A stretch of DNA of 64,000 nt from Nisaea nitritireducens. Lineage in GTDB: Bacteria; Pseudomonadota; Alphaproteobacteria; Thalassobaculales; Thalassobaculaceae. Numbering within the stretch: position 1 is the first letter of the stretch; every line of letters starts with the position of its first letter. Made by a program: the position numbers and the translations under genes. The stretch is from the NCBI RefSeq assembly GCF_014904795.1, contig NZ_JACZFS010000007.1, forward strand, positions 1 through 64,000. The letters are read 5' to 3'. The notes beneath the pieces were generated by a model that did not search any database, was not told the DNA's origin, and was given only the letters and a program-made list of their open reading frames with translations. This document shows positions 53,278-62,307 of the stretch, piece by piece.

Positions 53278-53922
53278 ATGCTCCAGATTTACACCATTCG
53301 GGTCAGTCTCTATTCCGCGAAACTTCGTATTCTGTTGCGGCACAAGGATCTGGTCTGGGAAGAAATTCCGCCGCCGGGCGGATACGGATCGATGGAATAC
53401 AGGCAGATCGTTCCCGCTGGAAATCTGCCTGCGCTGCGGGACGGGAACTTGTTGTTGGCTGACTCAGAGGCCTGCGCTGAATACCTCAACGAAATACACC
53501 CCGAGCCCCCGATGCTGCCGGATACCCCGGCGGGCCGGGCACTCGTTCGGGAGCGCTCCCGCTACCATGATACCCGGCTTGAGCCTGCAGTTAGGGCGTT
53601 GTTTCCGTATATGCCTGAACGCAAGCGGGGTGGTTTCGAGGCAGAGCATCATGCGGACGTGCTGACGGATCGGTTGGATGGCCTCGGCCGGTTGCTCGAG
53701 AAGGCGCCACCATCCACGATGCTTACTCTGGGCGATTGCGGTTTCCCGGTGACACTCTGCTGGCTTGATCTGCTGATACCGCTGCTTGGTCTTCCGGTCG
53801 ATATTCCGGCGCCGGTGCTCGATTATTGTGACGGCCTTTATAGACATAAGGCGGTTGCCGAGGAGATGGCGGATTACCGTCCGAAACTCACGGCGGAGAT
53901 GAAGCTGTGGGCGGCGGAGTAG
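53278..53922 (+). CDS. Glutathione S-transferase family protein
   Basis: A 214-residue GST-fold protein. The N-terminal thioredoxin-like half runs LQIYTIRVSLYSAKLRILLRHK, then the cis-Pro region GNLPALRDGNLLLADSEACAEYL with the glutathione-contacting Ser. The C-terminal half is all-helical (RYHDTRLEPAVRALFPY, LGDCGFPVTLCWLDLLIPLL). The specific conjugation substrate is unknown. The ATG at 53278 is behind a G-rich stretch. Single gene. Confidence 0.83.
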   Translation: MLQIYTIRVSLYSAKLRILLRHKDLVWEEIPPPGGYGSMEYRQIVPAGNLPALRDGNLLLADSEACAEYLNEIHPEPPMLPDTPAGRALVRERSRYHDTRLEPAVRALFPYMPERKRGGFEAEHHADVLTDRLDGLGRLLEKAPPSTMLTLGDCGFPVTLCWLDLLIPLLGLPVDIPAPVLDYCDGLYRHKAVAEEMADYRPKLTAEMKLWAAE

Positions 53923-54071
53923 GGCTCTTTGCCCAACAATTGAGCAGGATTGAGCGTGTTGCCCGTGGTGTGAGCGGTTATCTGTAACCTGCTAACGAGA
54001 CCCGTGCGATTGGGTTTTCTAACTATTTGAAAACAAACATCTAAAATTCTCCGAGAGAACAGAGTAGCCTT

Positions 54072-54086
54072 TGGCACGGCGATTGC
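54072..54086 (+). promoter_or_regulatory. Sigma-54 promoter of the urease operon
   Basis: TGGCACGGCGATTGC matches the -24/-12 consensus TGGCACR-N4-TTGC with ten bases between GG and GC. Transcription should begin near 54098, 18 bases before the ureD TTG start. It overlaps the upstream part of the ureD frame, which rules out the longer N-terminus. Confidence 0.8.
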
Positions 54087-54115
54087 GATTGTTCTCGCAA
54101 AAAAGGGGAGCTGTA

Positions 54116-54979
54116 TTGAGTTTAGCGCTCGCTCATACCGATGAAACCGTGCAGCTGAACCGTGCGACCGGAGCGGCACGCCTTTCCGTTGAAAGCCGGG
54201 ACGGGCGCTCCGTCATGTCGGACCTCTATTTCGCCCAGCCCTTGCGCATATTGATGCCGCGACCGGGTGTCGGCGAGCTGTTGACCGCCGTTCTGGCGAA
54301 CCTCTCCGGTGGGATCGTCAGCGGTGACCTTTACGAGACGGATATCAGCGTTGGCTCAGGCGCCAGCCTGACCCTGACCGCACAGGCGGCTGAGAAGATC
54401 TACAAGTCTTCCGGCGCCGAGGCGGGAAACCATCTGACCATGCGGGTTGCCGAAGGGGGCGTGCTCGAGTGGCTGCCGCAGGGCACCATCCTGTTTGACC
54501 GCGCGCTGTTCCGTCAGCGCGTCCGGTTCGACCTTGCCGCTGACAGCACACTCTTCGCCGGTGCCATTTCGGTTCTTGGCCGGAGCGCCATGGGGGAGAC
54601 CTTTTCCTCCGGGCGCTACCGTGAGCATTGGGATCTGAAACGGGACGGGCGGCTGGTCTGGGCCGACCGGTTCGAGCTGGCGGACCCGGCCGGTGCCGCC
54701 GCCGTTGCGTCCGGCCTTCGTGATGTGAGCAGTTTCGCCACGGCGCTGTTTGCCCGGCCGGATGCGGCCGACGATCTCGACTGGGCCCGTGAAGTTCAGA
54801 CCGGTGCGGCGGGAGATATCCGTTGCGGGGTGACCGCGATCGATAACAATCTTCTGGTGATGCGCTGGCTTGGGCCGGATGCCATGCGGCTGCGCAACGC
54901 GGTCGGCGCTTTCTGGAGCGCGGCGCGGGTGCGCTGGCTCGGACTGCCGGCCCGGATGCCGGTGATCTGGCGAATTTGA
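54116..54979 (+). CDS. ureD: Urease accessory protein UreD
   Basis: A UreD/UreH scaffold of about 287 residues that binds apo-urease and UreFG during nickel insertion. Typical segments are VMSDLYFAQPLRILMPRP, NLSGGIVSGDLYETDISVGSGASLTLTAQAAEKIYKS, LEWLPQGTILFD and GRSAMGETF. The TTG at 54116 with AGGGGAG upstream is the likely start, as an earlier TTG (54071) lies inside the sigma-54 promoter. It is the first gene of ureDABCEFG. Its stop codon lies in a short tandem duplication. Confidence 0.92.
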   Translation: MSLALAHTDETVQLNRATGAARLSVESRDGRSVMSDLYFAQPLRILMPRPGVGELLTAVLANLSGGIVSGDLYETDISVGSGASLTLTAQAAEKIYKSSGAEAGNHLTMRVAEGGVLEWLPQGTILFDRALFRQRVRFDLAADSTLFAGAISVLGRSAMGETFSSGRYREHWDLKRDGRLVWADRFELADPAGAAAVASGLRDVSSFATALFARPDAADDLDWAREVQTGAAGDIRCGVTAIDNNLLVMRWLGPDAMRLRNAVGAFWSAARVRWLGLPARMPVIWRI

Positions 54980-54998
54980 TGTGGCAAATTTGATGTGG
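54973..54998 (+). repeat. Short tandem duplication at the ureD stop codon
   Basis: AATTTGATGTGG occurs at 54973-54984 and again at 54987-54998, separated by CA (14-base period). The first copy contains the ureD stop codon. Confidence 0.8.
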
Positions 54999-55018
54999 AT
55001 GTCTGAGGGGAGGCCGGG

Positions 55019-55321
55019 GTGAATCTGACACCGAGGGAAAAAGACAAGCTGATGGTTTCGGTCGCGGCCATGGTCGCGCGCGGCCGGCTGGAGCGGGGCG
55101 TGAAGCTGAACTACCCGGAATCGATCGCGTTGATCACCGACTATGTGGTCGAGGGTGCGCGCGATGGCCGTTCCGTTGCTGACCTGATGGCGGCGGGTGC
55201 CAGTGTCGTCAAACGCTCCGACGTGATGGAGGGGATTGCCGAGATGATCCACGAAGTCCAGGTAGAAGCCACCTTTCCGGACGGGACCAAGCTGGTCACC
55301 GTCCACGATCCGATCCGCTAG
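55019..55321 (+). CDS. ureA: Urease gamma subunit
   Basis: A 100-residue Ure[32 protein letters not shown] and [25 protein letters not shown]. Part of the cytoplasmic (UreABC)3 enzyme that hydrolyses urea to ammonia and carbamate. The start is GTG behind GGGGAGG. Followed nine bases later by ureB. Confidence 0.96.
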   Translation: MNLTPREKDKLMVSVAAMVARGRLERGVKLNYPESIALITDYVVEGARDGRSVADLMAAGASVVKRSDVMEGIAEMIHEVQVEATFPDGTKLVTVHDPIR

Positions 55322-55330
55322 GAGGGCGCC

Positions 55331-55651
55331 ATGATCCCGGGAGAAATCATTGCGGCCGACGGGGAGATCGTTCTGAACGAGGGCGCCGAGGCCATCACCA
55401 TCGAGGTTGCGAACACGGGCGATAGGCCGGTGCAGGTCGGCTCGCACTATCATTTCGCGGAAACCAATCCGGGCCTTTCCTTCGACCGGGAAGCGGCGCG
55501 CGGCATGCGGCTGGATATCCCGTCCGGCACTGCGGTCCGGTTCGAGCCGGGCCAGACGAGGACGGTCGATCTCGTGCCCTTCAAGGGGGACCGGAAAGTC
55601 TACGGTTTCAATCAGGCGGTGATGGGGCCGCTCGGTGGGGGAGGAGCCTGA
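55331..55651 (+). CDS. ureB: Urease beta subunit
   Basis: A 106-residue Ure[57 protein letters not shown] and [10 protein letters not shown]. The start ATG follows AGGAGG. It ends one base before the ureC ATG, so ureA, ureB and ureC are separate genes as usual in alphaproteobacteria. Confidence 0.96.
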   Translation: MIPGEIIAADGEIVLNEGAEAITIEVANTGDRPVQVGSHYHFAETNPGLSFDREAARGMRLDIPSGTAVRFEPGQTRTVDLVPFKGDRKVYGFNQAVMGPLGGGGA

Positions 55652-55652
55652 C

Positions 55653-57365
55653 ATGCCTTACAGAATCTCAAGACAGGACTATGCGGGCATGTTCGGGCCG
55701 ACCGTCGGCGACAAGGTCCGGCTCGCCGATACCGACCTCTTCATCGAAGTCGAGGAGGATCGGACCTTCTACGGCGAGGAAGTGAAATTCGGCGGCGGCA
55801 AGGTCATCCGCGACGGCATGGGGCAGTCCCAGACCACGCGCGCCGACGGTGCCGTCGACACGGTGATCACCAACGCATTGATCCTTGATCACTGGGGCGT
55901 GGTGAAAGCCGATATCGGCATCAAGGATGGCCGTATCTTCGCCATCGGCAAGGCCGGCAACCCGGATGTGCAGAGCGGCGTGAACATCATCGTCGGCCCG
56001 GGCACAGAAGCTATCGCGGGCGAGGGCAAGATCATCACCGCCGGCGGGATCGACCCACACATCCATTTCATTTGCCCGCAGCAGATCGACGAAGCGCTGA
56101 ATTCCGGCGTCACCACCATGATGGGCGGCGGGACGGGCCCGGCAACGGGCACGAACGCCACCACCTGCACACCGGGCCCGTGGCACATCGAACGCATGCT
56201 GCAGGCCGCTGAATCCTTCCCGATGAATCTTGGTTTCTTTGGCAAGGGCAATTCCAGCCAGCCGGAAGGCCTGCGCGAGCAGGTGCTTGCCGGGGTCTGC
56301 GGTTTGAAACTGCATGAAGACTGGGGCACCACACCGGCGGCCATCGACAATTGCCTTTCGGTCGCGGACGAGATGGATGTCCAGGTGCTGATCCACACGG
56401 ACACGCTGAACGAGTCAGGCTTTGTCGAGAACACGGTGGACGCCTTCAAGGGCCGCACCATCCACGCTTTCCACACAGAGGGTGCGGGCGGCGGCCATGC
56501 GCCGGACATCATCAAGGTCTGCGGTCTCTCCAACGTGATCCCGTCCTCGACCAACCCGACCCGGCCTTTCACGGTGAACACCATCGACGAGCATCTCGAC
56601 ATGCTTATGGTCTGCCATCACCTGTCGAAAAGCATTCCGGAAGACGTCGCCTTCGCGGAAAGCCGGATCCGGCGGGAAACCATCGCCGCCGAGGATATTT
56701 TGCATGACCGGGGCGCTTTCTCGATCATCTCTTCCGACAGTCAGGCCATGGGCCGGGTCGGTGAGGTGCTGATCCGGACCTGGCAGACCGCCGACAAGAT
56801 GAAGAAGCAATTCGGCGCGCTGCCGGAAGAGAAGGGCAACAACGACAATTTCCGAGCCCGGCGCTATATCGCGAAATACACCATTAATCCGGCCATCGCG
56901 CAGGGTATCGATACCCATGTCGGCTCCATCGAAGTCGGCAAGCTGGCCGATCTGGTGATCTGGTCTCCCGCCTTTTTCGGTGTGAAACCGGACATGGTGC
57001 TGAAATGCGGCACCATCGCTACCGCGATCATGGGCGATCCGAATGCTTCTATTCCGACGCCGCAGCCGCAGCATTACCGGCCGATGTTCGGCAGCTTCGG
57101 ACGCTCCCTGACGAAGAGTGCGGTCACGTTCGTCAGCGAAGCCGCCTTCGAAGCTAACATCGGAAGCCATTTCGGACTGCAGAAAGAGACCCTGCCGGTG
57201 CGCAATACCCGGTCGGGGATCTCGAAAAAGTCGATGATCCTGAACGATGTGCTGCCGGATATTTCGGTCGATCCGGAAACCTACGAAGTCCGGGCCGATG
57301 GCGAGCTGCTGACCTGTGAGCCGGCGACGGAGCTGCCAATGGCTCAACGCTACTTCATGTATTGA
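55653..57365 (+). CDS. ureC: Urease alpha subunit (catalytic)
   Basis: The nickel-containing catalytic subunit of about 570 residues. Active-site elements are [13 protein letters not shown] (two His ligands), [12 protein letters not shown] (the Lys that becomes carbamylated), [26 protein letters not shown] and the mobile flap [23 protein letters not shown] later Asp ligand is in [12 protein letters not shown]. All key residues are present. The start at [16 protein letters not shown] gives the normal length; the frame extends slightly upstream into ureB. Ends seven bases before ureE. Confidence 0.97.
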   Translation: MPYRISRQDYAGMFGPTVGDKVRLADTDLFIEVEEDRTFYGEEVKFGGGKVIRDGMGQSQTTRADGAVDTVITNALILDHWGVVKADIGIKDGRIFAIGKAGNPDVQSGVNIIVGPGTEAIAGEGKIITAGGIDPHIHFICPQQIDEALNSGVTTMMGGGTGPATGTNATTCTPGPWHIERMLQAAESFPMNLGFFGKGNSSQPEGLREQVLAGVCGLKLHEDWGTTPAAIDNCLSVADEMDVQVLIHTDTLNESGFVENTVDAFKGRTIHAFHTEGAGGGHAPDIIKVCGLSNVIPSSTNPTRPFTVNTIDEHLDMLMVCHHLSKSIPEDVAFAESRIRRETIAAEDILHDRGAFSIISSDSQAMGRVGEVLIRTWQTADKMKKQFGALPEEKGNNDNFRARRYIAKYTINPAIAQGIDTHVGSIEVGKLADLVIWSPAFFGVKPDMVLKCGTIATAIMGDPNASIPTPQPQHYRPMFGSFGRSLTKSAVTFVSEAAFEANIGSHFGLQKETLPVRNTRSGISKKSMILNDVLPDISVDPETYEVRADGELLTCEPATELPMAQRYFMY

Positions 57366-57372
57366 GGTCCTG

Positions 57373-57912
57373 ATGGCAAACGCGGCTTCTGTGGAGAAAG
57401 ATCTCGGCCGGGCGGTTGCGCATGCATCGTCCGGACACTGGGACGTAGGCGGCGAAATCGACCGGGTGACACTCGCCTTTGACGACCGTCACCGGAGGCG
57501 TATCCGACTGGACACGGATGGCGGGGCGACACTGTTGCTCGACCTGCCCCGGGCTGTTGCACTCTCCGACGGTGACGGTCTGTCGCTGGAAGGAGGCGGC
57601 TGGATACGTGTCGTGGCGGCGCCGGAGGCGGTGATGGAAGTGCGGGCGACCGACCGGCATCATTTGCTGCGGCTTGCCTGGCATATCGGTAACCGGCACC
57701 TGCCTGCCCAGATTCTGGAAGATGCGATCCTGCTGCGGCCGGACCATGTGATCGCGGACATGTTGCGCGGCCTCGGCGCCACGGTGACGGAGGCGGAGCG
57801 GCCATTCCAGCCGGAAGGCGGGGCCTACGATCATGGTCACGGCCATGAGCACAGTCACGATGAACATAGTCACGATGCGGGGCATTCTCACCATCACCAC
57901 CACCATGACTGA
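57373..57912 (+). CDS. ureE: Urease nickel metallochaperone UreE
   Basis: A nickel-delivery protein of about 179 residues. The core contains ATDRHHLLRLAWHIGNRHLPAQI, with the conserved metal His at the dimer interface region (LRPDHVIADML). The C-terminal tail (last 28 or so residues) is extremely His-rich, about 14 His with the final run HHHHHH, suited to binding several nickel ions. It overlaps the ureF start by eight bases. Confidence 0.94.
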   Translation: MANAASVEKDLGRAVAHASSGHWDVGGEIDRVTLAFDDRHRRRIRLDTDGGATLLLDLPRAVALSDGDGLSLEGGGWIRVVAAPEAVMEVRATDRHHLLRLAWHIGNRHLPAQILEDAILLRPDHVIADMLRGLGATVTEAERPFQPEGGAYDHGHGHEHSHDEHSHDAGHSHHHHHHD

Positions 57913-58585
57913 CGTTTCGGCAACCCGGGCGGCGCTGCGTCTGCAATCCTGGCTTTCCCCGGCCTTTCCTGTCGGGGCCTACAGCTATAGTCACGGGGTC
58001 GAGGCGGCGATAGAGGCTGGGCTTGTCACGGATGCGGAAACGCTGCGTGACTGGATCGAAGGTCTGTTGAGGTTCGGCTCCGGGAGCAGCGATGCGATCT
58101 TGCTGTCCGAGGCATGGCGGCATGCCTCGGCTGGCGACAGGGAAGCTCTTGGCACGCTTACGGAATTCGCGACAGCCTTGATCCCGACTGCCGAATTGCG
58201 GCTGGAGGCGACGTCTCAGGGCACTGCCTTCGTGAAGACAGTCTCGGCTGCCTGGGGCGAGATCGAGCAGGTTGCCCTGCCGCCCGCACCGCCGCTGCCG
58301 GTGGTCTATGGTGCCATCACCGCTTCTGCAGGTATTGCGCTGGAGCTCGCCGGACCACTTTATTTGCAGGCCTTCGTTCATAATATTGTTTCAGCTGCTG
58401 TCAGGGCCGTGCCACTCGGTCAGACCGACGGTCAGCGGGTGATCGCGGCACTGGAAGTCTGTGTCGATGAAGTCTGGAGCGCTTCCGAAGGATGCGGCAC
58501 CGACGAAATCGGCACGGCGGCGCTGATGGCGGAATGGAGTTCGATGCAGCATGAGGCCATGGATGGCCGGCTGTTCAGATCGTGA
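57905..58585 (+). CDS. ureF: Urease accessory protein UreF
   Basis: An all-helical UreF of about 226 residues, part of the UreDFG activation complex and regulator of UreG GTPase activity. Typical segments are [36 protein letters not shown] and [17 protein letters not shown]. The ATG at 57905 lies in the ureE His-codon tail; the upstream part of the open frame is a shadow of that tail. Confidence 0.94.
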   Translation: MTDVSATRAALRLQSWLSPAFPVGAYSYSHGVEAAIEAGLVTDAETLRDWIEGLLRFGSGSSDAILLSEAWRHASAGDREALGTLTEFATALIPTAELRLEATSQGTAFVKTVSAAWGEIEQVALPPAPPLPVVYGAITASAGIALELAGPLYLQAFVHNIVSAAVRAVPLGQTDGQRVIAALEVCVDEVWSASEGCGTDEIGTAALMAEWSSMQHEAMDGRLFRS

Positions 58586-58596
58586 GGGAGAAAGAC

Positions 58597-59223
58597 ATGG
58601 CAACGGGACCTCTTCGGGTCGGCATCGGCGGGCCGGTCGGCTCAGGTAAAACGGCACTCTGCGAGATGCTGTGCCGGGAGATGAGCGCGGACACGGACAT
58701 GTTCGTGATCACCAACGATATCTACACCAAGGAAGACCAGAAGATCCTGACCCGCACCGGCGCGATTGCAGCGGAACGGATCATGGGGGTGGAGACCGGC
58801 GGCTGCCCGCATACGGCCATCCGCGAGGACGCATCTATCAATCTTGCCGCCATCGATACGATGGTCGCATCCTATCCCGATGCGGAGCTGGCGTTGATCG
58901 AGTCCGGCGGGGACAACTTGGCGGCGACCTTCAGCCCGGAACTGGCGGACCTGACGATCTATGTGATCGACGTTGCCGCCGGTGAGAAGATCCCGCGCAA
59001 GGGCGGTCCGGGCATTACCCGCTCGGACATGCTGGTCATCAACAAGACCGACCTCGCGCCACTGGTCGGCGCCGATCTCGGTGTGATGGCGGAGGACACC
59101 AAGCGCCAGCGCGGAGACAGGCCGTTCGTCTTCACCCAGCTGAAGAACGGCGAGGGCATTGCCGAGATCGCGGCTTTCATCCGGGAAAAAGGCGGTCTGG
59201 CCAGGAAATCGAGCGCGGCCTGA
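58597..59223 (+). CDS. ureG: Urease accessory GTPase UreG
   Basis: A SIMIBI-class GTPase of about 208 residues powering nickel insertion. The P-loop is [11 protein letters not shown], followed by [10 protein letters not shown], the metal motif [13 protein letters not shown] (Cys-Pro-His), [15 protein letters not shown] and NKTDLAP. The ATG at 58597 follows GGGAGAAAG; an in-frame GTG at 58582 overlapping ureF is less likely. Last gene of the urease operon. Confidence 0.96.
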   Translation: MATGPLRVGIGGPVGSGKTALCEMLCREMSADTDMFVITNDIYTKEDQKILTRTGAIAAERIMGVETGGCPHTAIREDASINLAAIDTMVASYPDAELALIESGGDNLAATFSPELADLTIYVIDVAAGEKIPRKGGPGITRSDMLVINKTDLAPLVGADLGVMAEDTKRQRGDRPFVFTQLKNGEGIAEIAAFIREKGGLARKSSAA

Positions 59224-59237
59224 GCCGGTGAGCCGGA

Positions 59238-59336
59238 TCAGTCCTTCTCTTTCCGGAAATAGAGGTAGAAGAGGGCCCCGATGAAAACGAATGTCGCCAC
59301 GTTGCCGAGCATGTCGGGGATATGGAATTCGTTCAT
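59238..59336 (-). CDS. 32-residue membrane micro-protein coupled to the BCCT gene
   Basis: A short frame beginning MNEFHIPDMLGNVATF, continuing with a hydrophobic stretch (VFIGALFYLYF) and a charged end (RKEKD). This is a typical single-TM small protein. Its ATG overlaps the BCCT transporter stop as ATGA, so it would be translated by coupling. The C-terminal KEKD tail would face the cytoplasm under the positive-inside rule. Possibly a small partner of the transporter. I know no named family for it. Confidence 0.6.
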   Translation of the reverse strand: MNEFHIPDMLGNVATFVFIGALFYLYFRKEKD

Positions 59337-60853
59337 TTCGGGTGCTCCGTTTTCAACGCCTTCAGGAAGCAGACCAACAAGAGCAGGACGATAAAGACGA
59401 AAGGCAAGGCGCCGAGCGCGATGATCGATTTCACGGCGTCGATGCTGCCGGAAAGGATCATCACCAATCCAAGCGCGCCGAGCACGATACCCCAGGCCAG
59501 CTTCACCTTGCGATCAGGATTCAGGTTTCCGCCGGTCGAGAACATGCCCAGGACGAAGGCGGCGCTAACCACGCTGGTCACGATAAAGAGAAAAGCGGCA
59601 ACGATGGTGGCGATGCTTGTAACGGTCGTGAGCGGAAGGCTTTGCAGAAGGAAAAAGCTTGTGTAGGCCGGGTCTTTCTCGGTCACGGCGAGGATACCGG
59701 TGGGGCGGCGCAGAATATCGTAGAAGCCGGCGGCACCGAAAGTTCCGAACCACGCCATCGAAAAGACTGTCGGGACCAGTATCACGCCGACCACGAATTC
59801 CCGGATCGTCCGGCCGCGTGAGATGCGCGCGATGAAGACGCCGACGAACGGCGCCCAGGCGAGCCACCAGACCATGTAGGTCAGGGTCCAGTCCTGGAAC
59901 CAATGGCCGACTCTCTTGTCGAAGAATGTATAGGTGACGAAGCCTCGCGCGAGGACATCGCTGATATAGGTCCCGATCTGCTCGACGATAGCACTCATGA
60001 TGTAATGGGTGGGACCGGCGAGGAGAACGAAGATCATCAGCGCACCGGCGATGACCATCGCGGCCTCAGACATCAGGGACATGCCCCGATCGAGAGGCAG
60101 TAGCAGTGGCAGAACATAGGCAGCGCAGAGGACAGCAAAAACGGTGAGCGTGAGACTCAGTCCTGCCGGCGCGATTCCAAGGATGCTTTCGATGCCGCCC
60201 TGGACCTGGAAGACACCCATAGCCATCGAGCCGCCCAGCCCGATGGCTATGGCAATGATGGCCATCACGTCGCTGAGCCAGCCAATGCTTCGTGTCCAGA
60301 GACGCTTGCCAAAGACCAATTCGATCGGTGTGCTGAGCAGGGTTGGACAGTCACGTCGGAAGCTGAAATAGGCGATGATCATTCCCATGATCGCGTAGAT
60401 CGCCCACGCATGGAGACCCCAGTGAAAGTTGGTCGCGAACAGCGCCGCTGTCGCCGCGTCTCCTTCGCCCATGTAATCGCGCGCGATCAAATAATGCGTG
60501 ATTGGCTCTGCCGAGCCCCAGTAGAGCAATCCGACTCCCATACCGGCGGCAAAAAGCATGGAGAGCCATTCGGGGGTGGAAAATTCGGGTTTGTCGCCGT
60601 CCTTGCCGAGAACGATCCGGCCATATGGCGAGAGGGCGAGGCCGATTGCCGTTATCAGCAGTACACTGACCGTAAGCATGACGAACCAGCCGCGGCTGGT
60701 GAAATAGAACCCGACCACACTCTGGGCCAGATCAGCGAGGCCTTTTGTATCGGCGATGCCCCAGACCGCGATCCCGCCGGTGATGAACAGCGCGAATATG
60801 AGTTTAGCGCTGGATTTCGCCGCCACCCCGTTCCGGCTCAGCTCGTTGCTCAT
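59333..60853 (-). CDS. BCCT family transporter (betaine/choline/carnitine type)
   Basis: A 506-residue secondary transporter with 12 predicted TM helices. The family regions are clear: STPEWLSMLFAAGMGVGLLYWGSAEPI, FHWGLHAWAIYAIMG, and the Trp-rich segment WTLTYMVWWLAWAPFVGVFIARISRGRTIREF. It imports a quaternary ammonium or related compound, often for osmoprotection; the substrate is not determined. No long osmosensing C-terminal tail is present, since the protein ends shortly after the last helix (FLKALKTEHPK). Transcribed toward the urease operon. Confidence 0.92.
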   Translation of the reverse strand: MSNELSRNGVAAKSSAKLIFALFITGGIAVWGIADTKGLADLAQSVVGFYFTSRGWFVMLTVSVLLITAIGLALSPYGRIVLGKDGDKPEFSTPEWLSMLFAAGMGVGLLYWGSAEPITHYLIARDYMGEGDAATAALFATNFHWGLHAWAIYAIMGMIIAYFSFRRDCPTLLSTPIELVFGKRLWTRSIGWLSDVMAIIAIAIGLGGSMAMGVFQVQGGIESILGIAPAGLSLTLTVFAVLCAAYVLPLLLPLDRGMSLMSEAAMVIAGALMIFVLLAGPTHYIMSAIVEQIGTYISDVLARGFVTYTFFDKRVGHWFQDWTLTYMVWWLAWAPFVGVFIARISRGRTIREFVVGVILVPTVFSMAWFGTFGAAGFYDILRRPTGILAVTEKDPAYTSFFLLQSLPLTTVTSIATIVAAFLFIVTSVVSAAFVLGMFSTGGNLNPDRKVKLAWGIVLGALGLVMILSGSIDAVKSIIALGALPFVFIVLLLLVCFLKALKTEHPK

Positions 60854-61059
60854 GTCCGTCCTCGCCCGGGTTCTGTAACGGCGCTATGCTATCGGTTCTC
60901 TGGCGGAGTTGCCATGAAGTCGGTAATACCGGCCGGGCCTTAGTTTTGGCGCGGCCTGTACTATTTTTGTGTAATTCATTGCCATGGTACCGCGTCATCG
61001 ATAGAGAACGCCGGTTTGCTGTGTATTGGGATGGATGCATATCCGATGAGGGTAAGGTA

Positions 61060-62043
61060 ATGGGGCGTTTCGGGTTGGCGCTGTTCGCCGCGTTTCTGGT
61101 GTTGGTGGCCTGCGCTGCATTCAATCAAACCGCACCAATGATCGAACCGATCGATGATTGGGGTGTCACTTATGACGGCCGCCCGGTTGAGCGGGTTGAG
61201 TTTGTTGCCTTTGAAGATCTGGCGCCGCTGACCGAGGAGCTCAATTACACTGCGGAAACCTGGAAAGCGGGGCAGACGAGCGTCCCCCGTCTGGTTCTGC
61301 TGCAGGTTCCGGAGCGGTTTGGCGAGGTGACTGTCAACGAGGTGACCGTTGCCGAGAAAAAGCGGATATTTTTCCGCATGGTCCTGCCGTTGGTCCTGAT
61401 CGCGAACGAGGAGGTTGTATCCGACCGCGAAGCATTGATGCGATTGAAGCTCAGGCTTGCGGAGTCGCGTGTCCCGCACGCGGATGATCTGGATGAGTTG
61501 CGCTCTTTGGCCAAGAAGTATCGGATGTCAGTAGACGGTGACGTGATTTCGGTAACCAAACTCCTGGCAACGCTCGAGCGCCGCATCGATATCGTGCCGC
61601 CGTCGCTGGCGCTCGCCCAGGCGGCGACGGAGAGCGCCTGGGGCACGTCGCGCTTTGCGGTTGAGGGCAATGCCCTGTTCGGGCAATGGACCTTTGGCCG
61701 CAAGGGTATGGTGCCCGAAGAACAAAGGGCGGAGAAAGGCGACTACAAGGTCGCTGCGTTTCGCACGCCACTCCATTCCGTCCGCAGTTATCTGCGAAAC
61801 CTGAACACGAACCGGGCGTATCGGGAATTCCGCAAACACCGTGCTGCTGCGCGCGCGGCTGGCAAACCGATCTCCGGAAAATCGCTCGTCTCGGCCCTGT
61901 CGCGCTATTCCGAGCGTGGCGCGCACTACATCAAGGAGATCCGGCAGATCATCGGCGTGAACCGTCTCTCGGCCCTGGACCGGAGCAAACTGGTTGAAGG
62001 TACAGTCTACGAGCTGCTGCCGGTCTGGCGGTCGGATAGCTGA
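61060..62043 (+). CDS. Bax-like glucosaminidase lipoprotein
   Basis: An envelope protein of about 327 residues. The signal peptide ends in a lipobox (FLVLVAC), so it is a predicted lipoprotein. The C-terminal half is a glucosaminidase domain of the Bax/FlgJ type: VPPSLALAQAATESAWGTSRFAVEGNALFGQWTF, with the catalytic Glu in ATESAWG, and YLRNLNTNRAYREFR. It likely trims peptidoglycan. The ATG at 61060 is preferred over 60886 because a clean signal peptide begins there and AAGG precedes it. Divergent from the BCCT gene. Confidence 0.87.
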   Translation: MGRFGLALFAAFLVLVACAAFNQTAPMIEPIDDWGVTYDGRPVERVEFVAFEDLAPLTEELNYTAETWKAGQTSVPRLVLLQVPERFGEVTVNEVTVAEKKRIFFRMVLPLVLIANEEVVSDREALMRLKLRLAESRVPHADDLDELRSLAKKYRMSVDGDVISVTKLLATLERRIDIVPPSLALAQAATESAWGTSRFAVEGNALFGQWTFGRKGMVPEEQRAEKGDYKVAAFRTPLHSVRSYLRNLNTNRAYREFRKHRAAARAAGKPISGKSLVSALSRYSERGAHYIKEIRQIIGVNRLSALDRSKLVEGTVYELLPVWRSDS

Positions 62044-62212
62044 GCCTTTTCTTTAGTCCTGCTTTGGGTCACCGCGTGTTTCAGGTCGAACCAGAAAAAT
62101 CGCGCGGAGAATTAGCCGAAATTATAGAGTCCACCGAGCCAGGACATCGATTGATTCATTCAATTTTAAGCTTCGCGAAATAGCGTCCAAATGAACTGCG
62201 GGAGCAGCGCGC

Positions 62213-62305
62213 TTGGGTCAGGTTTACCAGTATTTGTTTTATGGACTTGCGTTTTTCGCGATGGGAGTCGCGATGCTGACGTTTGTTCGCGGTGTGCGGG
62301 CGTGA
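62213..62305 (+). CDS. Putative 30-residue membrane micro-ORF before the kinase
   Basis: A TTG-initiated frame behind GCGGGAG encodes a short hydrophobic peptide containing YQYLFYGLAFFAMGVAML, ending in TFVRGVRA. Its stop overlaps the GTG/ATG start region of the next kinase gene (GTGAAAATG). Such a segment resembles the first membrane helix of some sensor kinases. It may be a separate coupled peptide or a remnant of the kinase's lost N-terminus. No experimental support; start and reality are uncertain. Confidence 0.35.
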   Translation: MGQVYQYLFYGLAFFAMGVAMLTFVRGVRA

Positions 62306-62307
62306 AA

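Noticed and set aside
54071-54115. Longer ureD N-terminus from an upstream TTG
   Set aside because: It lies within the sigma-54 promoter and upstream of the expected transcription start.
54356-55654. Minus-strand frame of 432 codons opposite ureD, ureA and ureB
   Set aside because: Spans three real genes on the other strand; a GC-bias artefact.
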